The notes beneath the pieces were generated by a model. It was not told the origin of the DNA. It worked only from the letters and a program-made list of their open reading frames with translations, and ran no database searches. Made by a program: the position numbers and the translations under genes. DNA of 64,000 bases from Limosilactobacillus pontis (lineage in GTDB: Bacteria > Bacillota > Bacilli > Lactobacillales > Lactobacillaceae): positions 124,001 through 188,000 of the forward strand of contig NZ_PNFV01000001.1 of the NCBI RefSeq assembly GCF_002940945.1. The letters are read 5' to 3'. The stretch's first letter is position 1. Each line of letters starts with the position of its first letter. Below, piece by piece: positions 46,351 through 56,003 of this stretch.

Positions 46351-46479
46351 GGGTAACTTTCATAAAAACTTCATATTTTAACTTTAAAAAGTTAACAGAG
46401 TGGCAAATTTCTAGGAGCTTATTTTACTCCCTCGATTAGATTTTTGACAACCTAATTTCAAATTTTACCGTTTACTGAC

Positions 46480-46521
46480 GAAAAAAAAACGCTGACTGAA
46501 ATTAATCCAATCAGCGGTGCC
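46480..46521 (-). terminator. Terminator of the HxlR-like gene
   Basis: On the minus strand CCGCTGATT pairs with a TCAGCG arm (about 20-base loop) followed by nine T residues. Confidence 0.7.
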
Positions 46522-46532
46522 TCATTTTTAAT

Positions 46533-46943
46533 TTATTCATCGTAATTGATGTACTCACGCAGGAATTTATTGTACTTGATCAGTTCACTCAGCTTGGCGT
46601 CAGCCTCGGGTTCCACGATCAGCGGACTAACCTTGTTTTCGTCGTCGTTCATCTGCTGCTTGCCCCAGATCCTCAGCGAGATCATTAACTGACGAAAATC
46701 ATCCCCGTCCTCAGTCAGAGAGTAGCAGTTATCGGTGTCCTTTACCGGATTAGCGATCCGCAGATTTTGCAGCTTAGCCAGCTCAGCCTTGAGATCGTCG
46801 CCAGACAGCTTGGGAACCAACTGATGCAGCTCATCCAGGGTCAGCGGCCGAAAACCCAGCCAGAAGACCAGGGTTGGTTGCCAATTATCCTGAAGAATCC
46901 TTAACGAGTAATCAATTCCACTATGAAACTTATTTTCTGTCAT
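46533..46943 (-). CDS. HxlR-like winged-helix regulator
   Basis: A 136-residue protein with the layout of HxlR regulators: GIDYSLRILQDNWQPTLVFWLGFRPLTLDELHQLVPKLSGDDLKAELAKLQNLRIANPV, then YSLTEDGDDFRQLM and WGKQQM. The usual cysteine near the N-terminus is absent. It may sense redox or another cue. ATG 46943 (MTENKF) is used rather than the upstream in-frame codon. No operon partner. Confidence 0.7.
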   Translation of the reverse strand: MTENKFHSGIDYSLRILQDNWQPTLVFWLGFRPLTLDELHQLVPKLSGDDLKAELAKLQNLRIANPVKDTDNCYSLTEDGDDFRQLMISLRIWGKQQMNDDENKVSPLIVEPEADAKLSELIKYNKFLREYINYDE

Positions 46944-47043
46944 GGGTAACACTCCAATCTGTAACTATTTATCCCTCTTCACACCTCCTATTATAACCGC
47001 TTGCTAGACTATTGAACACGTTTTGTCCGGAAAACTTTGCCTT

Positions 47044-47747
47044 TTAGATATTTCTTTTAATTTTCTTGATGATTTCCCTGATCTCTTCCTCGCTGAGATA
47101 GTCGCGCAGGATATGGCGAATCAGCGCAATCATCCAGGCACAGCGGATCCGGTGGTGGGTACACCGGCACTTATCACGGATATTATGGTGATAGCGAACA
47201 CTTTTCTTCTTGTTAACCGTTTTAACCCCGTAGTTGTGCATTAACCAGTCCAGGCCGTCTAATTGGCACGCTGCCACCTGATTAGCGGCCTTGAGCAGGC
47301 GATCGAAGGTCTTGAGGCTGGTGTCAATGCAGACACGGTAGATCCGCTTGCGTCCGTGGAAGGAGGCAATCAGCAGGTGGTCGTCGGTTAAGGTACCATT
47401 ATCATCGAGCCAGTGGGCCATGTAATACACTACGTTTGCGTTGGTCGTCCCGTGGGTTGGTACCAGTCGATGGTGGCCGGCAATATATCCGCGCCCCATA
47501 TGCGCACCGACCATTTTATAGATTGCCTGACGCTCGTACTCATCGATATCATTGTCGCTGGCAAAGCGATGCAAAACATCGCGAAGTGGCTGAGTGAGGA
47601 GCCATCCCTCGTCAGGATAAATGTTCGTTCAGCGTCATAGGCGGTCATCAGAATCGTATTGTCCCAGTTTGGGCGAAAGGCATTCGTCTCTTCGTCAATC
47701 CGAAGTTTGGCCAGCTTAGTTAAATCAATGAACTTGGTTTTCTTCAT
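47044..47747 (-). pseudogene. ComK-like competence regulator, frameshifted
   Basis: The N-terminal part (MKKTKFIDLTKLAKLRIDEET to TAYDAE) and the rest (NIYPDEGWLLTQPLRDVLHRF, GAHMGRGYIAGHHRLVPTHGTTNANVVYYMAHWL, ACQLDGLDWLMHNYG) lie in different frames; a one-base loss near 47622-47630 explains it. The joined protein would be about 234 residues. The order of segments resembles the ComK family (a Gly-Arg-xx-Gly centre followed by a VxY...H strand pair). This family assignment is tentative. It is divergent from a ComX/SigH-like sigma factor, which supports a competence role. Confidence 0.55.
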
Positions 47748-47965
47748 TTACTCTACTCCCTATGCGTAATTTTTGAAATAATTGCAATTATAAGCAAAAT
47801 AGTAAGCGCTTACCGCAAATAATAAAATATCGGTAAATTTGACCCCTGTCAATCATTTTTTTCGTTTAATTACGACTATTTTCAAATTCGCATCATCAAG
47901 GTCTGTCTAGTAAGCTAGGGACACTCAAGCGCGCTTGGGAATCTATCGAATACAGGTGATTTCCA
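47748..47965. promoter_or_regulatory. Divergent intergenic region of comK-like and comX-like genes
   Basis: 218 AT-rich bases expected to hold both promoters. TCGAATA at about 47945-47951 loosely resembles a streptococcal cin-box (TACGAATA) but lies very close to the sigma-factor start, so I do not claim it. Confidence 0.4.
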
Positions 47966-48538
47966 ATGACTAAACAGACAATTCAAGATGGCTTCGACTT
48001 CCTCTATCAGGACGACCACGTCCGGCTCGTTCACGGCGTCCTCAAGGGGCTCAGCATCCCGGTCCACCGCGACGACTACCCCGATCTCTTCCAGGAGGGC
48101 TGTATGATCTTCGCTGAGGTCTACGCCGATTACTCAGGCCCACTGACGACCCCGCTGGAGAAGCGCCGAATGATGTCCTATGCTTACCGGAAGATCCGCT
48201 GGCGCCTTCTCGACATCCTCCGCCACCAGCAACTGGCCGTCGATTGTCGCCAATACTCCCTCGACCAGGCGGTGACCCCTACGGACGCCGAACTGGTTGA
48301 TGGCCGGGCCCAGCTCCCCTTCAGCCGGCTGACCAACGCCGCCTTCTTTGACGAGCTCTGGCGGCATTCGAGTGCACCGGCCCGCCGCTACCTCCTCCTC
48401 GCTCTTCAGGATCGTTACCAAAGCGACACGGCGATCGCCAAGCACTGCGGGGTCTCCCGCCAAGCGGTCTTTCAATGGAAGAAACAGTTGATCGCTACCG
48501 CCCGCCGCTTGGGAAAGGACTGGCCAGACATGGTATAA
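47966..48538 (+). CDS. ComX/SigH-like alternative sigma factor
   Basis: A 190-residue sigma-70 family protein with a region 2 core (YPDLFQEGCMIFAEVYADY, RRMMSYAYRKIRWRLLDILRHQ) and a region 4 helix-turn-helix at the end (SDTAIAKHCGVSRQAVFQWKKQLI). The short length and structure match ComX/SigH-like sigma factors that activate late competence genes in lactobacilli and streptococci. AGGTGAT precedes the ATG. A divergent ComK-like gene lies upstream and a small ORF follows 19 bases downstream. Confidence 0.75.
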   Translation: MTKQTIQDGFDFLYQDDHVRLVHGVLKGLSIPVHRDDYPDLFQEGCMIFAEVYADYSGPLTTPLEKRRMMSYAYRKIRWRLLDILRHQQLAVDCRQYSLDQAVTPTDAELVDGRAQLPFSRLTNAAFFDELWRHSSAPARRYLLLALQDRYQSDTAIAKHCGVSRQAVFQWKKQLIATARRLGKDWPDMV

Positions 48539-48557
48539 TCGCCCCTGAGGTGATAGC

Positions 48558-48797
48558 GTGAATCAACATCAAACCACATCGACGTCGGCCTGGTTTCACT
48601 CCCGCTACCGGGGTGAAGACCGCGACGACGGCTGCACCAACGAACTCAGCGTCTACCGGGATCCGGCCGAACCGCGGCTGGACGTTCTCTTGACTAACGT
48701 CGACTTCGCCGGGGTCGGCCACGATAATACCTACTCCCTGACCAGGGAGGATGCGGCCCAGCTCCGCGACTTTCTTCAGGAGTGGCTACAACATTAA
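48558..48797 (+). CDS. Small hypothetical protein, 79 residues
   Basis: I do not recognise this acidic 79-residue protein (AWFHSRYRGEDRDDGCTNELSVYRD, LDVLLTNVDFAG, YSLTREDAAQLRDFLQEWLQ). GTG start at 48558 with GAGGTGAT upstream, directly after the sigma-factor gene, so probably cotranscribed. It is closed by a strong terminator. A beta-strand-rich centre and a C-terminal helix are suggested. Confidence 0.65.
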   Translation: MNQHQTTSTSAWFHSRYRGEDRDDGCTNELSVYRDPAEPRLDVLLTNVDFAGVGHDNTYSLTREDAAQLRDFLQEWLQH

Positions 48798-48798
48798 A

Positions 48799-48843
48799 AG
48801 CGGGTGAAAATCAACTACTGACGGTTGATTTTCACCCGCTATT
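48799..48843. terminator. Strong bidirectional terminator
   Basis: An 18-bp stem (AGCGGGTGAAAATCAACT and its near-complement) with a short loop separates the sigma-factor unit from the convergent HAD-like gene. Confidence 0.8.
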
Positions 48844-48846
48844 TAT

Positions 48847-49497
48847 TTACTTATCCTCGTGGGTATCTTCCCACACCTTTTCCAGCATCTGGTAGCGCAG
48901 GTCGCCTACCTGGCTGACTCGGTAATCGGCGTCCGCCAGCGAGCTGGCATCCCCGACCCCAATCGTCGTCAGCCGGGCCGCCGCCGCTGCCTGCATGTCC
49001 GCCTTATTGGTAACCAGGGCGATGCAGCCGGTAGCCGGTACGTCTAACTGAGTGCTCAGGGACTGGTATGGCTGTGCCGCATCATCTTCGCTTCCCACCG
49101 CGTCGATGAATTCATCCAGCTTCAGTTGCCTGCTGACTTCATCCCCGTGACCCGCGGGGGCATTGATCGCCAGCTTGACGTAGTGGTCGTAGAGGGCGAT
49201 GATCAGCCGCTTGATCCCCGGCACCAGGTCGTCCTCGCTGAGGTCCGCCAACACCTGACCGTAGAAACGGTCCTGCTCCGCCAGCAGGTCGCCCCGGGCA
49301 TTCGCGTCGGCCGTGGCATTGAAGTGAGCCAGCACCCGGTTCAGGGCAGCGTCGCGGTCCAGGCCCTTAAATTCAGCAGCCAGCTTGCCCGGCAGGCCCA
49401 TCCCGTACTCGTACATGGCGACCTTCTGCCAGGCCGCAAACTGGAGCCGGTCCAGGTCGGTAATGATTCCGTTTACGTTTAAGATTGCTCCTTGCAT
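48847..49497 (-). CDS. Beta-phosphoglucomutase-like HAD protein without catalytic residues
   Basis: A 216-residue protein whose pattern follows beta-phosphoglucomutase closely (GIITDLDRLQFAAWQKVA, FKGLDRDAALNRVL, VPGIKRLIIALYDHYVKLAI, IGVGDASSL, YQMLEKVWE). All HAD motifs are replaced. The DxD nucleophile motif is N7-V-N9; the motif II Ser/Thr site reads NAPAGH; the motif III Lys region reads AAQPYQS; and the motif IV acids read ALVTNK. The frame is intact, so it may be a regulatory or structural pseudoenzyme. It begins one base after the stop of the 168-residue gene, hence is translationally coupled. Confidence 0.8.
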   Translation of the reverse strand: MQGAILNVNGIITDLDRLQFAAWQKVAMYEYGMGLPGKLAAEFKGLDRDAALNRVLAHFNATADANARGDLLAEQDRFYGQVLADLSEDDLVPGIKRLIIALYDHYVKLAINAPAGHGDEVSRQLKLDEFIDAVGSEDDAAQPYQSLSTQLDVPATGCIALVTNKADMQAAAAARLTTIGVGDASSLADADYRVSQVGDLRYQMLEKVWEDTHEDK

Positions 49498-50004
49498 CTA
49501 CTCTTCCCCTTCCTGTGAATGAACCACACGATTAATTAATTTCCAGTATTCCACCAGCAGGAGGAAGTCGATCGGCAGCATCACGTCCGTGTAGAGGTCT
49601 TCCATCGCCCCGAGCTGGAGGTTCAGCCGCCGAGCAAAGTCGTTGATCCGGATGACTGAACCGGACCGCAGCGGGGGCAGATTGGCAATCACGTCGTCCG
49701 CCAGTTCGGCAATCAGGGCCTCATAGTGTTCCTGGAGGTCGATCGATGGCATCGGCGCCGGGTCGCTTATCCGTCCCCGCGCCTCGGTGAAGCGTTGGTG
49801 CCACTCCCCCATCGCCGTCCAGTAGTGGTCGGCGAGATCCCGGCTAGCTGGGTCAGCGTTATCCATATCGAAACGGCTCAGCTGGCGCCATTGCTTCAGG
49901 ATCTCATAGTAGAGGGATTCGTGCTCACCAAACTGGTCCTCCCGGTGGTCTTTGACAAATGCGGCAAGGTCATTGATGATGTTCGTCTGTTCTTGTCTGT
50001 TCAT
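49498..50004 (-). CDS. Hypothetical helical protein, 168 residues
   Basis: I do not recognise this protein. It is predicted mostly helical and acidic, with many Trp/Tyr residues (ILKQWRQLSRFDMD, DHYWTAMGEWHQRF) and a C-terminal IDFLLLVEYWKLINRVV. It is encoded immediately upstream of, and abutting, the HAD-like pseudoenzyme gene, which suggests a functional pair. Confidence 0.6.
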   Translation of the reverse strand: MNRQEQTNIINDLAAFVKDHREDQFGEHESLYYEILKQWRQLSRFDMDNADPASRDLADHYWTAMGEWHQRFTEARGRISDPAPMPSIDLQEHYEALIAELADDVIANLPPLRSGSVIRINDFARRLNLQLGAMEDLYTDVMLPIDFLLLVEYWKLINRVVHSQEGEE

Positions 50005-50039
50005 AATTTGAATACCTATTATCTTTCGTTAGATTTTTA

Positions 50040-51551
<1,512 letters not shown>

Positions 51552-51571
51552 TCATCCTTTCGCTGCACAAG

Positions 51572-51607
51572 AAAAAACGGCCACCTGGAAGAATCCGGGT
51601 GACCATC
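51572..51607 (-). terminator. Terminator of the tautomerase gene
   Basis: On the minus strand GGTCACCCGG pairs with CCAGGTGGCC and is followed by GTTTTTTC. Confidence 0.75.
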
Positions 51608-51614
51608 AGGAAGT

Positions 51615-51800
51615 TTAGTTATCGCTAACCATCTTGCCGCCAACGCTGTAGCGGTCCTTCTTCATTTCGTTGAGAACAATGTGCACCCGTTCAGCTGGAA
51701 CATTGGCGTTCTTAGAAATGGCCGCGGTCACGTCCTTAACGAGTCCCTTCAGTTGTTCCTCGCTCCGGCCTTCAATTAAGTCGATGTGTACTAATGGCAT
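51615..51800 (-). CDS. 4-oxalocrotonate tautomerase family protein
   Basis: A 61-residue tautomerase subunit with the N-terminal catalytic proline exposed after Met removal ([16 protein letters not shown]) and the arginine-bearing [13 protein letters not shown]. It acts as a hexamer; the natural substrate in lactobacilli is unknown. AGGAGG precedes the start. Confidence 0.9.
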   Translation of the reverse strand: MPLVHIDLIEGRSEEQLKGLVKDVTAAISKNANVPAERVHIVLNEMKKDRYSVGGKMVSDN

Positions 51801-52117
51801 ATTAGTGCCCCTCCTTAGTTGTTTTTACTAATTCTACCATAGAAAGCGCTATGACGATAGTTCCTCCGTATTTATATATAGAAGGAAAATTAAGGAGGCC
51901 CACTATGAACCGATACGCAAAAGCTGCCCGCACGTGGATAAAGGCCGGGCTGGAAAACGACTTCATCTTCAGTAAGGTACTGGCTGACCCGGCGATCTGC
52001 CTGACGGTTATTCGCAGCATCCTGCCCGACCTGACAATCACGAAAATTGCCCCACCGAAGGCCCAGCAGCAGGTAGTCCTGGCTAATGACGCTAAAGGGA
52101 TCCGCTTTGATATTTAC

Positions 52118-53483
52118 TGATGATGTTTGGCAGAAAGACCATGACTTTAGTCATGGAATGAATGCCTCTTCTTGATATAATTAAACTATTGAAAGGTGGT
52201 GGAATAGGATGCTTAAAGGGATCAAGCTTCGCTTATATCCAAGCAAAAAGCAAAAAATACAGTTGTGGCAGATGTTTGGCAATAATCGCTTCGTTTGGAA
52301 TCAGATGTTAGCAATGGCTCAGCAACGTTATCGAAATAATCCAAGTAGTAGATTTGTAGATGGTTATCAGATGGATGCCCTGTTGAAGCCTCTAAAAGAA
52401 GAGTATCCATTCTTAAAGCTTAGTGATTCAACAAGCCTACAAGTGTCCAATCATAACTTAGCTCAAGCGTTTAAGATGTTATTCAGCCACCGTGGCGGTT
52501 ATCCCCGGTTTAAAAGTCGTCATGCGATCAAACAATCTTATACGGGGAAGTCTACAATTAAAGTAGTAGCAAAGCGTTATTTAAAAGTGCCAAAGCTAGG
52601 TTATGTTAAGTCTAGCAAGACTGGTGTACTTACTAGCACCAAAATTAAACGATATACAGTTAGTTACGACCCAACGGGGCGCTATTATCTATCATTACAA
52701 GTTGAAGTACCAGAATCAGTTTCTTTGCCCAAAACAGGCAGGGCGGTGGGCCTAGATGTAGGTATTGCCGACTTAGCAATTAGTTCCGATGGCGTCAAGT
52801 ACGGCACTTTCTACACTAAATGGTTAGAGAAACAAGCCACTAAGTGGCAGTCCAAATATAGTAAACGTAAGCACCAAGCAACTATTGCTATTCGCCAATG
52901 GAACCATAATCACAAAGATACCAAAATGGGGTTGAATGATTATCAGAATTGGCAACGGGCGCAACAGCAAAAAGCCCGCTATCAGCAAAAGATAGCAAAC
53001 CAACGAAAAGATTATTTGCATAAACTGACAACTAGTTTAGTTAATAACTATGATGTGATTGTAATTGAAGATTTGAAAATCAAGAATCTACAAAAGAATC
53101 ATCATTTAGCTAAGTCAATTGCTAACGCTAGTTGGTACCAATTCAGAACTATGTTGGAATACAAATGTGCCTGGTATGGCAAGCGGCTTATTACCGTTAA
53201 ACCCAACTATACAAGCCAGATTTGTAGCCAATGCGGCTATCATAGTAGTTCAAAGCCACTAGAAATTCGTGAATGGACGTGCCCACAGTGCGGCGCTCAT
53301 CATGATCGGGATATTAATGCCGCAGTTAATATCTTGCATAAAGGATTAAAAGCGATTGGCTAGGGACTAGCCATGGTAAAAGAACGAAGTTCTGTAAGTT
53401 GGGTAGTTTGAATACAGACGTAACATCCTAAATACTACTTCGTGTTCCCAGAAACCACCGACTTTAGTCGGTGTGTAGTTCAT
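52118..53483 (+). mobile_element. IS200/IS605-family element, TnpB only
   Basis: The left end has a hairpin (CCATGACTTTAGTCATGG at 52139-52156), the right end a second hairpin (CCACCGACTTTAGTCGGTG near 53455-53473), and no target duplication, as usual for IS605-type elements. The left flank ends TTTAC. The exact right end is inferred from restoring the Rpn reading frame and could be off by 3-9 bases. No TnpA is encoded, so movement needs a transposase in trans. Confidence 0.8.
52209..53363 (+). CDS. tnpB: TnpB RNA-guided nuclease
   Basis: A 384-residue TnpB with intact RuvC residues (D183 in [12 protein letters not shown]287 in VIVIEDLK, D368 in [11 protein letters not shown]) and the CxxC...CxxC zinc site (C339, C342, C358, C361). 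TnpB uses a short right-end RNA (reRNA) to cut DNA next to a target-adjacent motif, helping the IS persist. Start ATG follows AAAGGTGG. Confidence 0.93.
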   Translation: MLKGIKLRLYPSKKQKIQLWQMFGNNRFVWNQMLAMAQQRYRNNPSSRFVDGYQMDALLKPLKEEYPFLKLSDSTSLQVSNHNLAQAFKMLFSHRGGYPRFKSRHAIKQSYTGKSTIKVVAKRYLKVPKLGYVKSSKTGVLTSTKIKRYTVSYDPTGRYYLSLQVEVPESVSLPKTGRAVGLDVGIADLAISSDGVKYGTFYTKWLEKQATKWQSKYSKRKHQATIAIRQWNHNHKDTKMGLNDYQNWQRAQQQKARYQQKIANQRKDYLHKLTTSLVNNYDVIVIEDLKIKNLQKNHHLAKSIANASWYQFRTMLEYKCAWYGKRLITVKPNYTSQICSQCGYHSSSKPLEIREWTCPQCGAHHDRDINAAVNILHKGLKAIG

Positions 53484-53500
53484 ACGAATGACGAACATGA
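53300..53500 (+). ncRNA. Candidate reRNA (omega RNA) of TnpB
   Basis: In TnpB elements the guide RNA scaffold spans the end of tnpB and the right end, with the guide taken from the flank. Here the region contains a hairpin just after the stop (GGCTAGGGACTAGCC) and the terminal hairpin near 53455-53473; the guide would begin at about 53481-53484 in the broken Rpn gene. Boundaries are inferred. Confidence 0.5.
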
Positions 53501-54130
53501 CAATCGCTACGACATTGAGATGCAGGTCACCGACCACCACAACCTGGTGCAGCGCGTTCACTACTACCAAACGATGAACGCGCTGGACGCCTATGACAAG
53601 GGTGCTAACTACCACGACGCCAACAAGTCGTATGTGATCTTCATCTGCTGCTTCGATCCCTTTCAGCTGGGTGCCCAATTCTACAGCGTCAATAAGCACC
53701 TCAACGAGTTTCCCGGTCATCGGGTTCTGGACGGGGCAACGGATATCTACCTAAATGCCACTAGTTCCCGCCACGAGGTCCCTGCTAAATTACAGACACT
53801 GCTGGACCTGATAGCGCACCGGGACAGTGGGCAGACGGACGAATTTGAGGTAAAATTAAGGAAGAAGATTGCGCTGGTCAAGCACAACAAGAAATGGAGG
53901 GCGGACTTTATGCGACTATCATTATACGAAATGGACCATGAATACGATTTAAAGCAAGCTAAACTACAGGGACAAAATGAGGAGCGAATTCAATTTGTCG
54001 CTGGCCTAATCCGCCAGGGACAATCCAAGGAGCAGATCCTCTCCTTTCTGACCACCATCATGAACATCCCCCAAGATCAGGCTGAAGAGTATTACCGACA
54101 GGCAACCACTAATTAGCACTGGTGAACCAA

Positions 54131-54163
54131 AAGCCCCTCACGCTACTGAGCTAGCATGAGGGA
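54131..54163. terminator. Hairpin after the rpn fragment
   Basis: CCCCTCACGC and GCATGAGGG pair imperfectly across a short loop, followed by ACCTTTACTC. A weak terminator. Confidence 0.45.
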
Positions 54164-54292
54164 CCTTTACTCGTTGACAAAACATTGTGTAGAATCAGTT
54201 TTAATTTGATTGATTTGTAATTCATAGTTATATATAGAAAAACAACCTGTTCATTTTGCTTTGGCACAAATTAGGCGAATGCCTTTGTAATT

Positions 54293-54357
54293 TTTGTGCC
54301 AAAAATATGACAAGTATCACAAGACGACACCCTCAAAATGAAGGTGCCGCCTTTTTG
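54293..54357 (+). repeat. Conserved left flank of type I module, copy B
   Basis: Near-identical to the segment at 20151-20216, with the same ACACCCTC/GAAGGTGC hairpin and TTTTTG. An upstream TTGGCACAAA (about 54262-54271) forms an inverted repeat with TTTGTGCCAA inside it. Confidence 0.6.
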
Positions 54358-54414
54358 CAATAGAATACCCGTCTGCATTACTGTATATCGATACAAAATC
54401 ATCTAAAATTAACC

Positions 54415-54513
54415 AACAATAAAAAAGGATGCCGATTAAGGCACCCAGTTTACCGGTACGGAACAAGTAACCAACTGGTTCCATTTTGCACTCCGGCCAA
54501 TAGTTTTGATACG
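54415..54513 (-). ncRNA. Candidate antitoxin RNA, type I module B
   Basis: Minus-strand RNA starting downstream of TATAAT (near 54524-54519) and ending at a GGGTGCC/GGATGCC-type hairpin with T tract. It carries AATAGTTTTGAT (54499-54510), which matches the toxin gene at 54617-54628 of the same module but not the sequence of module A. Confidence 0.65.
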
Positions 54514-54599
54514 TATATTATAACATGTTCTTAATATGATACTTAAGCACTTCGAGGCCACCAACCTCAAATTGTAAGTGCAATTGGGGGTTGAACCCC

Positions 54600-54677
54600 A
54601 TGAGCCATTTTTGGCTAATAGTTTTGATTGTGCCTAGCAAGCACATTAAACACCTAATTAAGAAGCTGTTCAAGTAA
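54600..54677 (+). CDS. 25-residue type I toxin-like peptide (copy B)
   Basis: Starts MSHFWLIVLIV and ends PSKHIKHLIKKLFK: a hydrophobic helix followed by a cationic end, the same family as copies A and C. The start codon follows a GGGGTTGAACCCC hairpin that would block ribosome access. A terminator follows (54691-54724). Confidence 0.65.
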   Translation: MSHFWLIVLIVPSKHIKHLIKKLFK

Positions 54678-54724
54678 TGGCTAATAATCTTGGCGCCCTT
54701 CCTATTGATTGGGCGCTTTCTATT

Positions 54725-54828
54725 TACGCGAGATAAAAAAGGATGCCAATTAAGGCACCCTGTTTACCGGTACGGAACAAGTAACCAACTGGTTCCATTT
54801 TGCACTCCGGCTTATCATATTGATATAA
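54725..54828 (-). ncRNA. Candidate antitoxin RNA, type I module C
   Basis: Minus-strand RNA downstream of TTGTAT-16-TATGAT, ending at a hairpin with a T tract (about 54747-54735). It contains CTTATCATATTGAT (54811-54824), identical to 54933-54946 in the toxin gene of module C. Confidence 0.65.
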
Positions 54829-54917
54829 TTATCATAACATGTTCTTGATATGATACAATAGTTAAGCACTTTGAGGCCACCAACCTCAGATTGTAAGTGC
54901 AATTGGGTGTGAACCCC

Positions 54918-54995
54918 ATGAGCTATTTTTGGCTTATCATATTGATTGTGCCTAGCAAGCACGTTAAACACCTAATTAAGAAGCTGTTCAAGTAA
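54918..54995 (+). CDS. 25-residue type I toxin-like peptide (copy C)
   Basis: Starts MSYFWLIILIV and ends PSKHVKHLIKKLFK. The start codon follows a GGGTGTGAACCC hairpin. Copy C follows copy B directly without the conserved left flank, suggesting local duplication. Confidence 0.65.
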   Translation: MSYFWLIILIVPSKHVKHLIKKLFK

Positions 54996-55096
54996 TGGCT
55001 AATAATCTTGGCGCCCTTCCTTCGGGTTGGGCGCTTTCCATTTATGTAAAAAATATTGTGTAGAATCGGTCTTAATTTGATTGATTTATAATTTTT

Positions 55097-55160
55097 GTGC
55101 CAAAAATATGACAAGTATCACAAAATGACACCCTCAAAATGAAGGTACCGCCTTTTTGTA
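55097..55160 (+). repeat. Conserved left flank of type I module, copy D
   Basis: Third copy of the TTTGTGCCAAAAATATG segment with an ACACCCTC/GAAGGTACC hairpin and TTTTTG. Confidence 0.55.
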
Positions 55161-55239
55161 ATGGAACACTTATCTGCACTATCGTATATCGATACGGTAA
55201 ACAAAAAATCGGGGCAAAATCGTCTGAAATTGCACCGAT

Positions 55240-55332
55240 AATAAAAAAGGGTGCCTTTTCAGGTACCCCGCCGGCTCGGCCTAAGGGCTACCTTAGTACC
55301 AATTTGCGCACCGGCCTATTTATCTTAGTAAC
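55240..55332 (-). ncRNA. Candidate antitoxin RNA, type I module D
   Basis: Minus-strand RNA downstream of TTGTAT-16-TATAAT, ending at a GGGGTACC/GGGTGCC-type hairpin with T tract (55268-55240). It carries TTTATCTTAGT (55319-55329), identical to 55443-55453 in the toxin gene of module D. Confidence 0.6.
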
Positions 55333-55424
55333 TACATTATACCACAAGGATGATATGATACAATATATGTGCGCATCGGATGGGTAGCTCCCATTTAAAC
55401 CGCGCAAGATGGGAGGTGTCTCCC

Positions 55425-55622
55425 ATGGGACACTGGTTCCTGTTTATCTTAGTCGTGCCTAATAAACACGTTAAATTTCTAATTAAATTGATATTGTCCT
55501 CGGGCAAACATCCGGTAAAGCGTGCGCATACTACAACTAATGGTGTGCTCTGCTCGACCGATGATCGTATCGGGGGTCCAGCCGCGTCTGATTTGAGAAT
55601 GAATATATTCAACCTCGGCTAG
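55425..55622 (+). pseudogene. Type I toxin-like peptide, copy D, fused into IS30 remnant
   Basis: Begins MGHWFLFILVVPNKHVKFLIKL as in copies A-C, but after about 23 codons (near 55492) it runs into the IS30 fragment and continues to 55622 as an artificial 65-residue product. Hairpin GGGAGGTGTCTCCC precedes the start. Its normal C-terminus and terminator are missing. Confidence 0.6.
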
Positions 55623-55910
55623 CGGTAATTTAGTTTGTTTACGGCCACACCGCCGTTTATTGCGTTGATACTGACTAAGATACTGTTCAATCGTTCTCCC
55701 GCTATCAAGGAAACGATAAATCCGGTAAATAGTTTCTTGGCTTCGTTTAAGCAGTTTAGCAGCTTGATAAGCCTTGGTACCTTGATGCCAAAAATCAGCT
55801 ATGAGGGTTAGTTCACGTGTGGTAAGATGTTTATAGGTCATTTGTGATTGCCTTTCTTTTGTTTAGGGATACTCAAAAGTCTATCACAAATGGCTTTTTT
55901 ATTTTTCTAA
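55479..55910 (-). mobile_element. IS30-family remnant with truncated transposase
   Basis: A 120-residue ORF (55841-55479) is the N-terminal third of an IS30 transposase: HLTTRELTLIADFWHQGTKAYQAAKLLKRSQETIYRI and LPLAEVEYIHSQIRRGWTPDTIIGRA. The DDE catalytic region (about 200 residues) is missing. The right edge (about 55890-55915, near a TTTGTGATTG/CACAAATGGC repeat) is probably the original left end of the IS. Confidence 0.8.
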
Positions 55911-56003
55911 CTTAATTTTACAAACGGCGATACTAGAAAAAGCTGACAGTTAGGTCTGAGATGCACGAGGGGCTTTTAGGGCAATATTCATTTTACCATC
56001 AAC

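Larger units (their letters stand above)
51905..54116 (+). pseudogene. Rpn/PD-(D/E)XK transposase-like nuclease, split by an IS
   Basis: The first 71 codons (51905-52117; TWIKAGLENDFIFSKVLADP to GIRFDIY) and the remainder (about 53484-54116; TNDEHDNRYDIEMQVTDH, SYVIFICCFDPF, a C-terminal QGQNEERIQFVAGLIRQGQSKEQIL) are the two parts of one PD-(D/E)XK nuclease of the Rpn/YhgA family. The interruption is exactly between codons and coincides with a TnpB-only IS605-type element. The family is recombination-promoting. AGGAGG precedes the ATG. Precise excision would restore the gene. Confidence 0.85.

Noticed and set aside
47940..47955. A cin-box-like TCGAATA in front of the sigma-factor gene.
   Set aside because: It is too close to the start codon for a promoter and only partly matches the consensus.
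54180..55480. The repeated 54-55 kb region as a CRISPR array.
   Set aside because: Units are several hundred bases long with peptide genes and terminators; there are no short regular repeats with unique spacers.
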